From JACNLC01 sp964607375 (lineage in GTDB: Bacteria; Fidelibacterota; Marinisomatia; SCGC-AAA003-L08; JACNLC01): a stretch of 14,139 bases of DNA. The notes under the pieces were generated by a model. That model did no database searches. It saw only the letters and a list, made by a program, of their open reading frames with translations, and was not told the origin of the DNA. The number at the start of each line of letters is the position of its first letter. Position 1 is the first letter of the stretch. The position numbers and the translations under genes are program-made. The DNA is taken from positions 1 through 14,139 of the forward strand of contig CAZSJY010000050.1 of the NCBI GenBank assembly GCA_964607375.1. Direction: 5' to 3'. This document shows, piece by piece, positions 7,097 to 13,648 of the stretch.

Positions 7097-7562
7097 AAGT
7101 CCATCCTGTATCTCTTAATTCTAAAGGAATTATGTCATCTTTTACAACTGAATCCACCACGATAGCATGAAGAATTGGGTGATCACCTGAATCTACAATC
7201 CTCTCAACTTCGCATTCTAATAGGACTTTCGATTCTTTCAAAATCGGTAAATCTGATTCATTTAGAGAATATAGTGCAGAATTTAACTTTCCATTTTTCT
7301 CTAAAGTCGGTTTCATAAAACAAGTTGCAAACTCTTTTTGTTCCTTCGATAATATGTGCAGGATAAATCTTTTCCTGTTCTGAACAATATTTAGACGATT
7401 AGAATCTTTCTTTAAACACACAGCAACCATTGCTGGATTTTTGGAAGTTTGAGTTACCCAATTAATTGTTGATGCACAGAATTTATCTTCAAATTTAGAA
7501 GTCAAAACATAAATTCCATACGAAAAATATTGAAGTGCCTTAATATGTTTTTGTGAACTCAT
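7083..7562 (-). CDS. Flavin reductase-like domain protein (FMN-binding)
   Basis: A 159-residue protein starting MSSQKHIKALQYF, with GIYVLTSK, FCASTINWVTQTSKNPAMVAVCLKK (split-barrel FMN-binding core), RFILHILSKEQKEFA and a CEVERIVDSGDHPILHAIVVD segment. This order matches the flavin reductase-like (DIM6/NTAB) family, including NAD(P)H:flavin oxidoreductases; the electron acceptor is unknown. The ATG at 7562 is preferred over a TTG at 7607 because GGAG (7569-7572) lies 6 nt before it, and the longer start would run through a 7-bp inverted repeat in the divergent promoter region. It is the first gene of the long minus-strand run and overlaps the lactonase-like gene by 14 nt. Confidence 0.82.
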   Translation of the reverse strand: MSSQKHIKALQYFSYGIYVLTSKFEDKFCASTINWVTQTSKNPAMVAVCLKKDSNRLNIVQNRKRFILHILSKEQKEFATCFMKPTLEKNGKLNSALYSLNESDLPILKESKVLLECEVERIVDSGDHPILHAIVVDSVVKDDIIPLELRDTGWTYGDE

Positions 7563-7671
7563 AAAATTCTCCAAGTATTGAATATACAAATCGTTATAAA
7601 TTGCCAACGATTCAAGGGGTGAAATTTACCAAATGTTAAATAGCAAACCTAAAATAATTGAAAGAAGAAAA
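7563..7671. promoter_or_regulatory. Divergent promoter region with a 7-bp inverted repeat
   Basis: This is the only divergent junction in the left half: the minus-strand run starts at 7562 and the plus-strand zinc-ribbon gene at 7672 (or 7633). Promoters for both directions should lie here. AATCGTT (7589-7595) and AACGATT (7606-7612) form a perfect 7-bp inverted repeat with a 10-nt spacer, suitable as an operator or as a hairpin in a leader. I could not assign -10/-35 boxes with confidence. Confidence 0.4.
7569..7572 (-). promoter_or_regulatory. Shine-Dalgarno deciding the flavin reductase-like start
   Basis: GGAG on the minus strand, 6 nt upstream of the ATG at 7562; it supports the 159-residue form over the TTG-started 174-residue form. 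Confidence 0.65.
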
Positions 7672-8136
7672 ATGGAAGTAACGCGAATTTGTCCGAAATG
7701 TGATACAGAATATTTATCTCATGTCACTTTGTGTGCAGATTGTCAGATAGAGCTAATTGATTATTCTTCAGATGATAAACAATATAGTTTTGATACAAAA
7801 AAATCAGTAGTAATTGCTAAAGGATCGTTTGACAGTTTGAAACCTCTTATTACCATTCTTGAGGGAGAACGAATTCCTCACTCACTCGATCATTTGGATT
7901 ACGAGCCTAATACAGAATTATCACCGGTATCAGAGTTTGGTTTATTGGTTCTGCAAGAAGATTCTGAAAAAGTCATTGAAATTGTAGAAGAGAGAGTACA
8001 TTCAGAATTCCCTGAATTGTATGATGCTCAAACTCAATTGGATTCTGGCAAATGTCCTGCTTGTGGTGTAGAAGTTGGAAATTCAACAGTTTGTCCAGAA
8101 TGTGAATTGCCTTTAATAATTGAAGAGAACGATTAG
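7672..8136 (+). CDS. Double zinc-ribbon protein with DUF2007-like middle domain
   Basis: A 154-residue protein. The N-terminal zinc ribbon has CPKC and CADC (C7, C10, C21, C24) and the C-terminal one CPAC and CPEC (C128, C131, C141, C144). Between them, SVVIAKGSFDSLKPLITILEGERIPH followed by GLLVLQEDSEKVIEIVEE resembles the DUF2007 alpha-beta domain, a family called putative signal-transducing but without proven function. The ATG at 7672 gives the usual family start a few residues before the first CPxC and has a modest AGAAG. An in-frame ATG at 7633 would add 13 residues with no clear function, and its GGGG is ~13 nt away. The stop overlaps the next gene's GTG by 1 nt, suggesting coupled translation. 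Confidence 0.75.
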   Translation: MEVTRICPKCDTEYLSHVTLCADCQIELIDYSSDDKQYSFDTKKSVVIAKGSFDSLKPLITILEGERIPHSLDHLDYEPNTELSPVSEFGLLVLQEDSEKVIEIVEERVHSEFPELYDAQTQLDSGKCPACGVEVGNSTVCPECELPLIIEEND

Positions 8137-8819
8137 TGGCGCAAGTTGGTGTCCACGCAATATTGGGATTGTATTTCAAGAAGGTAATCCCGAGTAAAAA
8201 ATGGTTGTTTGCAAGTTTCATTTTTGGTACAATTTTACCGGATATTGATTATCTATTAGTTTTTGTTGCTAATTGGTTTTCACCTATTGATACCGCCATT
8301 TCAATATTTCATCGAACAGTAACCCATAGCTTCTTCACTGCCATATTGGTTTACTTGATTATCGCAATTCTTTCCGAAATAAAGAAAAGTGAAGTTCTGA
8401 AAATTATCGGTCGAGGACTTGCTGCCGGTATGATTTTACACATTCTTGTGGATTTAGTACTGTGGTTCCAGGGTGTTGACCTACTATGGCCTCTTCCAAT
8501 TCACTTTAATTTATGGACGAGTTACCAACCACAGGTCTGGATGGAACAACTACTACTGGCATTGGAATTTCTATTTTTCCGAATTTACGGTTGGATATTG
8601 GTTCAAATGGTTGTGTCCTCGTCAACCAATGAATGTATTTGGATGATTAAACCACTTAATATTTGGATTAAAGTAGAATTGATATTGTTTTTTGTATTTG
8701 CTGGATTGGTTTCATTGTCACTAACCCATTATTTTGAGCTATTTTTGATAGTTTACATTCCATCTTTTATTATTGCACTTTTCTCTACTTATTCGGCAAG
8801 GAAGGTATTGGAGAATTAG
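8136..8819 (+). CDS. YdjM-like membrane-bound metal-dependent hydrolase family protein
   Basis: A 227-residue membrane protein of the family covering E. coli YdjM (LexA-regulated inner membrane protein, DUF457-like). Family marks: H7 in the first helix, GTILPDIDYLL (31-41), HRTVTHS (59-65), and GMILHILVD with H102 and D106; together these are putative metal-binding residues. Several hydrophobic helices follow (~66-80, ~95-112, ~135-155, ~180-225). Enzyme activity is assumed from the family, and the substrate is unknown. The start is GTG overlapping the previous stop (TAGTG); no ATG is available nearby. The gene ends 24 nt from the convergent small secreted protein gene. Confidence 0.82.
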   Translation: MAQVGVHAILGLYFKKVIPSKKWLFASFIFGTILPDIDYLLVFVANWFSPIDTAISIFHRTVTHSFFTAILVYLIIAILSEIKKSEVLKIIGRGLAAGMILHILVDLVLWFQGVDLLWPLPIHFNLWTSYQPQVWMEQLLLALEFLFFRIYGWILVQMVVSSSTNECIWMIKPLNIWIKVELILFFVFAGLVSLSLTHYFELFLIVYIPSFIIALFSTYSARKVLEN

Positions 8820-8843
8820 AGATTGCACTCTGGATACTATAAA

Positions 8844-9155
8844 TTAGAAACTTGGCCTTTGGCTCTTAATCCTTGCCACTTTTTTAACACAGCCCCTCAA
8901 GGGTGGAATATTCTCCTCAAGGAGACCTTTCTCTTCAACTTCTAATCCTGGAACTTGATCTTCTAAGAAACCGTAACATTCTAATTTTTGATCACCAACT
9001 AATAACTCGCAAGGGTCTACATCTTCGTGTTTTACGGCTGTACTATAAACGCAACGTATATCGTTCTTGCAATCTTCAGCTTCTGATTTTGCTGAAGCTA
9101 TAACTTGTGACGTGAATAACAATAAAAACAACCCTAATAATAATAGTTTTTTCAT
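8844..9155 (-). CDS. Small secreted cysteine-containing protein, unknown function
   Basis: A 103-residue protein with a clear signal peptide: MKK, a leucine-rich core and a likely cleavage after VIASA (residue ~22). There is no lipobox Cys. The mature part has five cysteines (29, 35, 49, 60, 89), the first four in a compact acidic region that may form disulfides in the periplasm. A very strong Shine-Dalgarno (GAGAGGAG) supports translation. The last ~25 residues (GLLEENIPPLRGCVKK onwards) are encoded by DNA with CCTCAAGG repeats and a palindrome, resembling intergenic repeats seen elsewhere in this window, so the C-terminus may be a recent extension. I recognise no family. Confidence 0.65.
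   Translation of the reverse strand: MKKLLLLGLFLLLFTSQVIASAKSEAEDCKNDIRCVYSTAVKHEDVDPCELLVGDQKLECYGFLEDQVPGLEVEEKGLLEENIPPLRGCVKKVARIKSQRPSF
8893..8925. repeat. Paired CCTCAAGG motif with palindrome inside the 3' end of a gene
   Basis: CCTCAAGG occurs at 8895-8902 and again at 8915-8922, 20 bp apart. The second lies in a perfect palindrome TCTCCT-CA-AGGAGA (8912-8925). The style resembles the CCCCTC...GAGGGG stem at 9241-9255. Confidence 0.45.
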
Positions 9156-9220
9156 TAAACTCCTCTCTTTAAGGATTTAAGATATTAAAACTATATAAAA
9201 TTTACTAATTGTTACATCCC

Positions 9221-9255
9221 GCCTCGCATCTTGCGTGGCACCCCTCTGAGAGGGG
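9221..9255. repeat. Twin stem-loop repeat element
   Basis: First stem: GCCTCGC (9221-9227), loop ATCTT, GCGTGGC (9233-9239), pairing at 6 of 7 positions. One base later the second stem CCCCTC (9241-9246), TGA, GAGGGG (9250-9255) is perfect. Read on the minus strand it could act as a terminator after the adenosyltransferase gene, but no T-tract follows. It looks more like a repetitive extragenic palindromic element; part of it (GGGTGCCACGC) resembles 13602-13612. Confidence 0.55.
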
Positions 9256-9260
9256 AATTA

Positions 9261-9306
9261 CTGTTTTCTGCTCCTGCCTACTGCAACTGCTTACTGCCAC
9301 TGTCTA
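9261..9306. repeat. Tandem array of 13-bp units (alternating 7 + 6 bp, each starting CTG)
   Basis: Units: CTGTTTT+CTGCTC (9261-9273), CTGCCTA+CTGCAA (9274-9286), CTGCTTA+CTGCCA (9287-9299), then a final CTGTCTA (9300-9306). Every subunit begins with CTG and lengths alternate 7,6,7,6,7,6,7 without exception. The array directly follows the twin stem-loop element. Confidence 0.7.
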
Positions 9307-9344
9307 TGGTCTCCTTCTCACCAATTCCACATCTTGTGAAGCAA

Positions 9345-9941
9345 TTATTTTCTTTCCCAAAACAGTTCATCAACTCCTATAATTTTATTTGTCCATCTGC
9401 TCCAAACGAAAAGAGCGTCAGATAATCGGTTGAGATAAATAACGATATGAGTGTCAATTTCAGATATGTGTGATAGTGACACGCATCGGCGTTCAGCTCT
9501 TCTGCAAACTGTCCGAGCTAAATGTAGCCAAGTATTCAGTTCTGAACCTCCGGGTAGAACAAAAGATTTTAGGTTTGATAATTCCTCATTTGCTGTGTCA
9601 ATTTCAGATTCAAGTTGAGTGATATGTTTTTTGTTTATGCGTTCCATTTTGGGATGAATATCTTCTGGTAGAGTTGCCAAAACTGATCCCAAAGTAAATA
9701 ACTCATTTTGAATTCGTAATAGGGTATTTTGCAAATGACTCAAATCTGAATAATCGTTAAGTAAACTTTGAATTTTCTCCCTGCAACCACCAATAACACA
9801 ATTCAACTCATCCACCATCCCATACGCTTCAATTCGGACATCATCCTTCGGAAGTTTTTGTCCACCTACCAAATGAGTAAAACCACTATCACCCACTTTG
9901 GTGTAAACTTTATTTATTGATATTTTTGATGTATTTTTCAT
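9345..9941 (-). CDS. pduO: PduO-type ATP:cob(I)alamin adenosyltransferase
   Basis: A 198-residue enzyme making adenosylcobalamin from ATP and cob(I)alamin. Signatures: N-terminal TKVGDSGFTHLVGG (14-27), matching the TKxGDxGxT nucleotide-binding loop; KDDVRIEAYGMVDELNCVIG (32-51); FVLPGGS (127-133); ARTVCRRAERR (142-152); and YLNRLSDALFVWSRW (169-183). All key motif residues are present and the length is usual. A Shine-Dalgarno (AAAGG) lies 5 nt from the ATG, just after the CPBP protease stop codon, so it is the third gene of an operon. No B12-dependent enzyme or cobalamin synthesis gene is in the window, so the user of the cofactor is unknown. The symbol follows the family type. Confidence 0.92.
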   Translation of the reverse strand: MKNTSKISINKVYTKVGDSGFTHLVGGQKLPKDDVRIEAYGMVDELNCVIGGCREKIQSLLNDYSDLSHLQNTLLRIQNELFTLGSVLATLPEDIHPKMERINKKHITQLESEIDTANEELSNLKSFVLPGGSELNTWLHLARTVCRRAERRCVSLSHISEIDTHIVIYLNRLSDALFVWSRWTNKIIGVDELFWERK

Positions 9942-9951
9942 TTATACCTTT

Positions 9952-10758
9952 TTACTCTAAATCGTAATTTTTTGTTGTATTGCCTTTCAATATTACAAAC
10001 CCAACAATAAATAAAACAACTCCTATCACATCCAACCAAAGAGGTTGAAATTGGACTCCATCTCTAGCGTCATAAACTATTCCAGGTATTTCTATTCCAA
10101 GGTAAAATGGAATTGCAGCTAAGGCATTGTTAAATCCATGTAACCCTATGCATAACCAAATATTTTTTGTTTCTAAATAAATCCACCCTAAAAACACTCC
10201 CATTATAAAAGCAGGGACAAACTGCCAGGGATTTAGATGGATTATTCCAAATAGAAGTGCGGTTACAATAATTCCAGTAGTTTTACCATAATTCTGTGCT
10301 AAACCGGGTAGAATCATTCCTCTAAAAAGTACTTCTTCTGTAATGGATGCCATAATAATAGCTGCTAAAACTCCAGATCCTCCTGATAACAACATATCAA
10401 ACATATCCATAACTTCATTACTAATTGGGAAAAAATGTAGAATTATATTTTCGAATTCTCCAAGAAGGATAATTAAACCAAAAGCAGTCATAAAAGAAAT
10501 ACTAATCAATTGCATAGATACTCGTTTATGAAGAAAAAATTTATGGAATGGTTTTCGTGACCATTTGTAGCCTACTAAAAATACCACAAAGAAGACAGGA
10601 ACATTTAACCAAACAAGTATATCAATTTTAAGATTTGCTAAATCTGCAAATATCGCAACAGGAACTGCAATAATAATGGTAACTCCAACTATCAACAAAC
10701 ATAGTATGATAGATTGTGTAATGGTCGGGAAATATCTTTTGTAATTTTCTATATTCAC
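9952..10758 (-). CDS. CPBP family intramembrane metalloprotease
   Basis: A 268-residue multi-pass membrane protein of the CPBP/CAAX (Abi) family. Active-site motifs: EEVLFR (E141, E142, R146), FGIIH (F170, H174) and HGFNN (H207, N211), in the usual order within membrane helices. About seven to eight hydrophobic segments are visible, including the first at ~17-38. Members cleave prenylated proteins or peptides or serve in bacteriocin immunity; which applies here cannot be told. The start is GTG, overlapping the upstream stop codon (GTGA, 4 nt), so it is probably translated by coupling. pduO follows 10 nt downstream. Confidence 0.9.
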   Translation of the reverse strand: MNIENYKRYFPTITQSIILCLLIVGVTIIIAVPVAIFADLANLKIDILVWLNVPVFFVVFLVGYKWSRKPFHKFFLHKRVSMQLISISFMTAFGLIILLGEFENIILHFFPISNEVMDMFDMLLSGGSGVLAAIIMASITEEVLFRGMILPGLAQNYGKTTGIIVTALLFGIIHLNPWQFVPAFIMGVFLGWIYLETKNIWLCIGLHGFNNALAAIPFYLGIEIPGIVYDARDGVQFQPLWLDVIGVVLFIVGFVILKGNTTKNYDLE

Positions 10759-11000
10759 AGCTTTAGCCCAATTTGCTCTTTTGCCATAAATCCTTCTCTA
10801 CTACGATATATTTCATTTCCGGTAATTTCAATTAGTAATTTTTTTGCAACTTCTATATCTTTCAATTTAATCTGATAAATTTCATTGAATGAATTCATTC
10901 CAAAACTGATGAGTTCCATCTCCTGTATTTTTTTTAATTCCTTCGATACTTTTGAATCCGTAGTTTGAAAACGATAAGTTCCTTCGGATATTTTCCACAT
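10755..11000 (-). CDS. Small soluble protein of unknown function
   Basis: An 81-residue protein beginning MWKISEGTYRFQTTDSK, with charged helices around KELKKIQEM and KDIEVAKKLLIEI; no signal peptide or membrane segment. I do not recognise a family. The layout (a short beta-rich start, then ELISFGMNSFNEIYQIKL, then a helix) suggests a small alpha-beta domain. The ATG at 11000 is chosen over a TTG at 11009; neither has a clear ribosome site. Its stop overlaps the GTG of the CPBP protease by 4 nt, which is the main evidence that it is a real gene. It is the first gene of the minus-strand set and diverges from the M1 peptidase. Confidence 0.55.
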   Translation of the reverse strand: MWKISEGTYRFQTTDSKVSKELKKIQEMELISFGMNSFNEIYQIKLKDIEVAKKLLIEITGNEIYRSREGFMAKEQIGLKL

Positions 11001-11156
11001 ATAAGTCAATATTCAACCATTATTCTTGTTAGAAATATTACACAAACTGAAAACAAGTATCAAAGGAAGATTTCAATCTATACCAAATCGTGGATTATTT
11101 TATCAAATTTAACTCAATGTTAGCTAAATTAACCTACTAAAACGAGGGAATATTCT
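11001..11156. promoter_or_regulatory. Divergent intergenic region upstream of the M1 peptidase
   Basis: 156 AT-rich bases between the minus-strand operon and the peptidase, expected to hold promoters for both. GAGGG (11144-11148) is the peptidase Shine-Dalgarno, 8 nt from the ATG at 11157. TTAGCTAA near 11119 is a short palindrome of doubtful meaning. No confident -10/-35 pair was found. Confidence 0.4.
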
Positions 11157-13580
11157 ATGAAGAACTTAATGCTAATCGTAATGTTATTCGGAATTCTATC
11201 AGCAAGTGATAATTACAAAGCAACTTGCTCTCATATGAAATCTAGTATGAGGATGATAGAAAATCCACAATATACAACAAGAAATCAGTTGGATTTTGAT
11301 ATATCGTTCTATGATATAAATCTTGAAATATTCCCTGACTCTGAAACAATTAGTGGATTTGTTACTGTACTTTTAACATCCAAAGTTGAAAACCTAACTC
11401 ATATCGAACTCGATTTAACAAACTATCTTACGGTAACTCAAGTTACAGATTCTGAGTTAAATTCACTTCAGTTTACCCATAATGATAGAATACTTGATGT
11501 TTCGTTAAATGAATCAATAAACAGCGATGAATTTGTTCAGTTTACGATAAACTACAATGGTCCTCCTGAATATTCTGATTTCGGTTCTTTCGGATTTAGT
11601 ACTGCTTATGGTGAAGATATGATTTGGACACTCAGTGAACCGTATGGCTCTCGCAATTGGTGGCCCTGCAAAGATACTCCAACAGACAAAGCTGATTCTG
11701 TAAACATTTCAATTACTGTTCCCGAAAACTTAATTGTGGCATCAAATGGTTTATTAGTAAATGAAACCAATACAGATGGAAAAACTACTTATTTTTGGGA
11801 AGAAAGATATCCAATTGCAACTTACCTTATATCTCTGGCTATTTATCCGTATCAAATTTTTTACGATTGGTTTGTTTATGGAGAAAATGATTCAATGCGT
11901 TTGGATTACTATGTTTATCCACAACATTACAATCAATATTACGACAACTATATGCTGACCAAAGATATGTTATCAGGATTTTCCGATAGATTTGGTCTTT
12001 ATCCATTTATCGAAGAAAAATACGGACACGCAGATTTCGTTTGGGGTGGTGGAATGGAGCATCAAACGATGACAAGTATGGGTGGATCTTCTCAGTTTCT
12101 AATTTCTCACGAACTTGGGCATCAATGGTGGGGTGATATGGTTACTTGTGCAAATTTCCACCATATTTGGCTAAACGAAGGATTTGCTACTTATTCTCAA
12201 GCAATGTGGGAAGAACTACACAACGGTGGAATTGAAGCACTTCACGACGAAATGGCTAGTAAACAATATTGGGGCGATGGAACCATTTTTGTTGATGATA
12301 CTACTAATGTTTGGAATATTTTCAACGGAAATCTATCATATAACAAAGCTTCTTGGGTTTTACATATGCTTAGGCACATAATTGGGGATGAAACTTTTTT
12401 TGCTGGACTCCAAGAATATGGTGACCAATATAGATTTTCTTCTGCAGTTACTGAAGAATTTATAGCTGTAATGTCAGAAGTATCAGGACGAGATTTAACT
12501 CCATTTATTGATCGATGGATTTATGGAGAATATTACCCTGAATATGTTTCTACACCAACAGCCATTCAATTAACAGATGATAACTGGAGTGTAGATGTGC
12601 AAATCTCTCAAGTTCAAGATAGTCCTATTTTTGAAATGCCTGTGGATGTTGTTATTGAAACTGACACAGATACTTACACTTTTGTTTCAGAAGTTACTGA
12701 ACAAAATCAAGTATTTTCGTTTACGGTTGAAGGATTACCACTACAAGTTAGTTTAGATCCTGATCATTGGATACTAAGATCAGTTGATAATAATGAAATT
12801 GAATATTTAGAATTACCTGTTCCTTATGATTTAACAATAACTCCTACAAACGATGGACTTGAACTAAACTGGGAATGGGATGGAGATTATGATGATATTA
12901 TTGGATTTGCGATTTTTCAAAATTCGGATGATCTTGAGTGTGATATTGGATTTATTGACTGCTACGGGCAATGTGTTTCATTTGAATATCTTTTTTGGTT
13001 AGGTGATGGATTTTGTGATGATGGTTACGGTGTATGCTTGTATTCACAAGAATTTTCATATGATTTTGGAGATTGTGATCTAACTCGAATTTCTAATTCA
13101 AAAGAAGAAATTACCGAATTTAACACTACAACAATACGAGATGATTTTTGGTTAGGTGGCGCTTCACCTGATAACAGCTATACCGTTTTAGATGTAGAAG
13201 AAGGTTGTTTCTATGTAGTAGCATTTTCAGCTACAAATTTAGAAGATTTTGCATTTCACACTCCATCTGAAGTTGCATGTTATTCTGAAGCTAACATTGG
13301 TGATGAGTCCGTAATTTCTGATTTCCAGTTGCTGAACTGTTATCCAAATCCATTTAATCCGAAAACTAATATAAATTACCAACTCCCAGATCAAAATTCT
13401 GTTCTACTTGGTATTTACAATGAAGCTGGGCAGTTAGTGGAAACTCTGATTAACTCACAATTGGAAGCTGGTTATCATTCAGTAACTTGGGATGGAACCA
13501 ACTTTTCAAGTGGAGTTTATTTTGTGAAATTGAAATATAGTGGATTTACAGAAAATCAGAAAATTATTCTACTGAAATAG
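11157..13580 (+). CDS. Secreted M1 family metallopeptidase with C-terminal sorting domain
   Basis: An 807-residue exported aminopeptidase-like protein. The signal peptide covers residues 1-~17. The M1 N-terminal beta domain follows, then the catalytic domain with GGGMEH (297-302, the exopeptidase GxMEN-like motif), zinc site H318-E-L-G-H322 with E341 (LNEGFATY), and Y395 in YNKASWVLHMLR. From ~560 a fibronectin III-like domain begins and appears to be interrupted by a six-cysteine insert, C595-C640, with LGDGFCDDG and DFGDC like a Lin-12/Notch repeat. The last 79 residues (729-807) start YPNPFNP and end in a beta-rich FlgD-like fold, the type A C-terminal sorting domain of FCB bacteria tied to type IX secretion. 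It probably acts at the cell surface or outside, degrading peptides. H302 replaces the usual Asn of GxMEN. It is flanked by no related genes. Confidence 0.93.
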   Translation: MKNLMLIVMLFGILSASDNYKATCSHMKSSMRMIENPQYTTRNQLDFDISFYDINLEIFPDSETISGFVTVLLTSKVENLTHIELDLTNYLTVTQVTDSELNSLQFTHNDRILDVSLNESINSDEFVQFTINYNGPPEYSDFGSFGFSTAYGEDMIWTLSEPYGSRNWWPCKDTPTDKADSVNISITVPENLIVASNGLLVNETNTDGKTTYFWEERYPIATYLISLAIYPYQIFYDWFVYGENDSMRLDYYVYPQHYNQYYDNYMLTKDMLSGFSDRFGLYPFIEEKYGHADFVWGGGMEHQTMTSMGGSSQFLISHELGHQWWGDMVTCANFHHIWLNEGFATYSQAMWEELHNGGIEALHDEMASKQYWGDGTIFVDDTTNVWNIFNGNLSYNKASWVLHMLRHIIGDETFFAGLQEYGDQYRFSSAVTEEFIAVMSEVSGRDLTPFIDRWIYGEYYPEYVSTPTAIQLTDDNWSVDVQISQVQDSPIFEMPVDVVIETDTDTYTFVSEVTEQNQVFSFTVEGLPLQVSLDPDHWILRSVDNNEIEYLELPVPYDLTITPTNDGLELNWEWDGDYDDIIGFAIFQNSDDLECDIGFIDCYGQCVSFEYLFWLGDGFCDDGYGVCLYSQEFSYDFGDCDLTRISNSKEEITEFNTTTIRDDFWLGGASPDNSYTVLDVEEGCFYVVAFSATNLEDFAFHTPSEVACYSEANIGDESVISDFQLLNCYPNPFNPKTNINYQLPDQNSVLLGIYNEAGQLVETLINSQLEAGYHSVTWDGTNFSSGVYFVKLKYSGFTENQKIILLK

Positions 13581-13593
13581 AAACTGATTTTTA

Positions 13594-13647
13594 TAGTACA
13601 AGGGAGCCACGCCCATAAAGAAGCGGGGGGAAAGCTCACTTGTTCTA
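13594..13647. repeat. Imperfect 14-bp inverted repeat between convergent genes
   Basis: TAGTACAAGGGAGC (13594-13607) and GCTCACTTGTTCTA (13634-13647) pair at 12 of 14 positions around a 26-nt loop that includes a GCGGGGGG run. It fills nearly the whole gap between the convergent peptidase and YjbQ genes, so a two-way terminator is possible, although no long T-tract follows on either strand. Confidence 0.5.
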
Positions 13648-13648
13648 T

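Larger units (their letters stand above)
9156..9344. other. Repeat-bearing intergenic stretch
   Basis: The 189 bp between two minus-strand genes hold no credible gene. The part nearest the small secreted protein gene is AT-rich and probably carries its promoter and leader; 9221-9306 holds two stem-loops followed by a 13-bp tandem array and is clearly richer in G and C than its surroundings. Confidence 0.6.

Noticed and set aside
7973..8221. Minus-strand ORF of 82 codons
   Set aside because: Antisense to the zinc-ribbon and YdjM-like genes, with no motif or ribosome site.
8820..8843. Terminator between the convergent YdjM-like and small secreted protein genes
   Set aside because: The 24-bp gap shows no stem-loop with a T-tract.
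9261..9306. Possible CRISPR array
   Set aside because: Units are only 6-7 bp and contiguous, with no spacers; it is a simple tandem repeat.
9231..9425. Plus-strand ORF of 64 codons
   Set aside because: It starts in the stem-loop element, runs through the 13-bp array and into the antisense of pduO; the composition is explained by the repeats.
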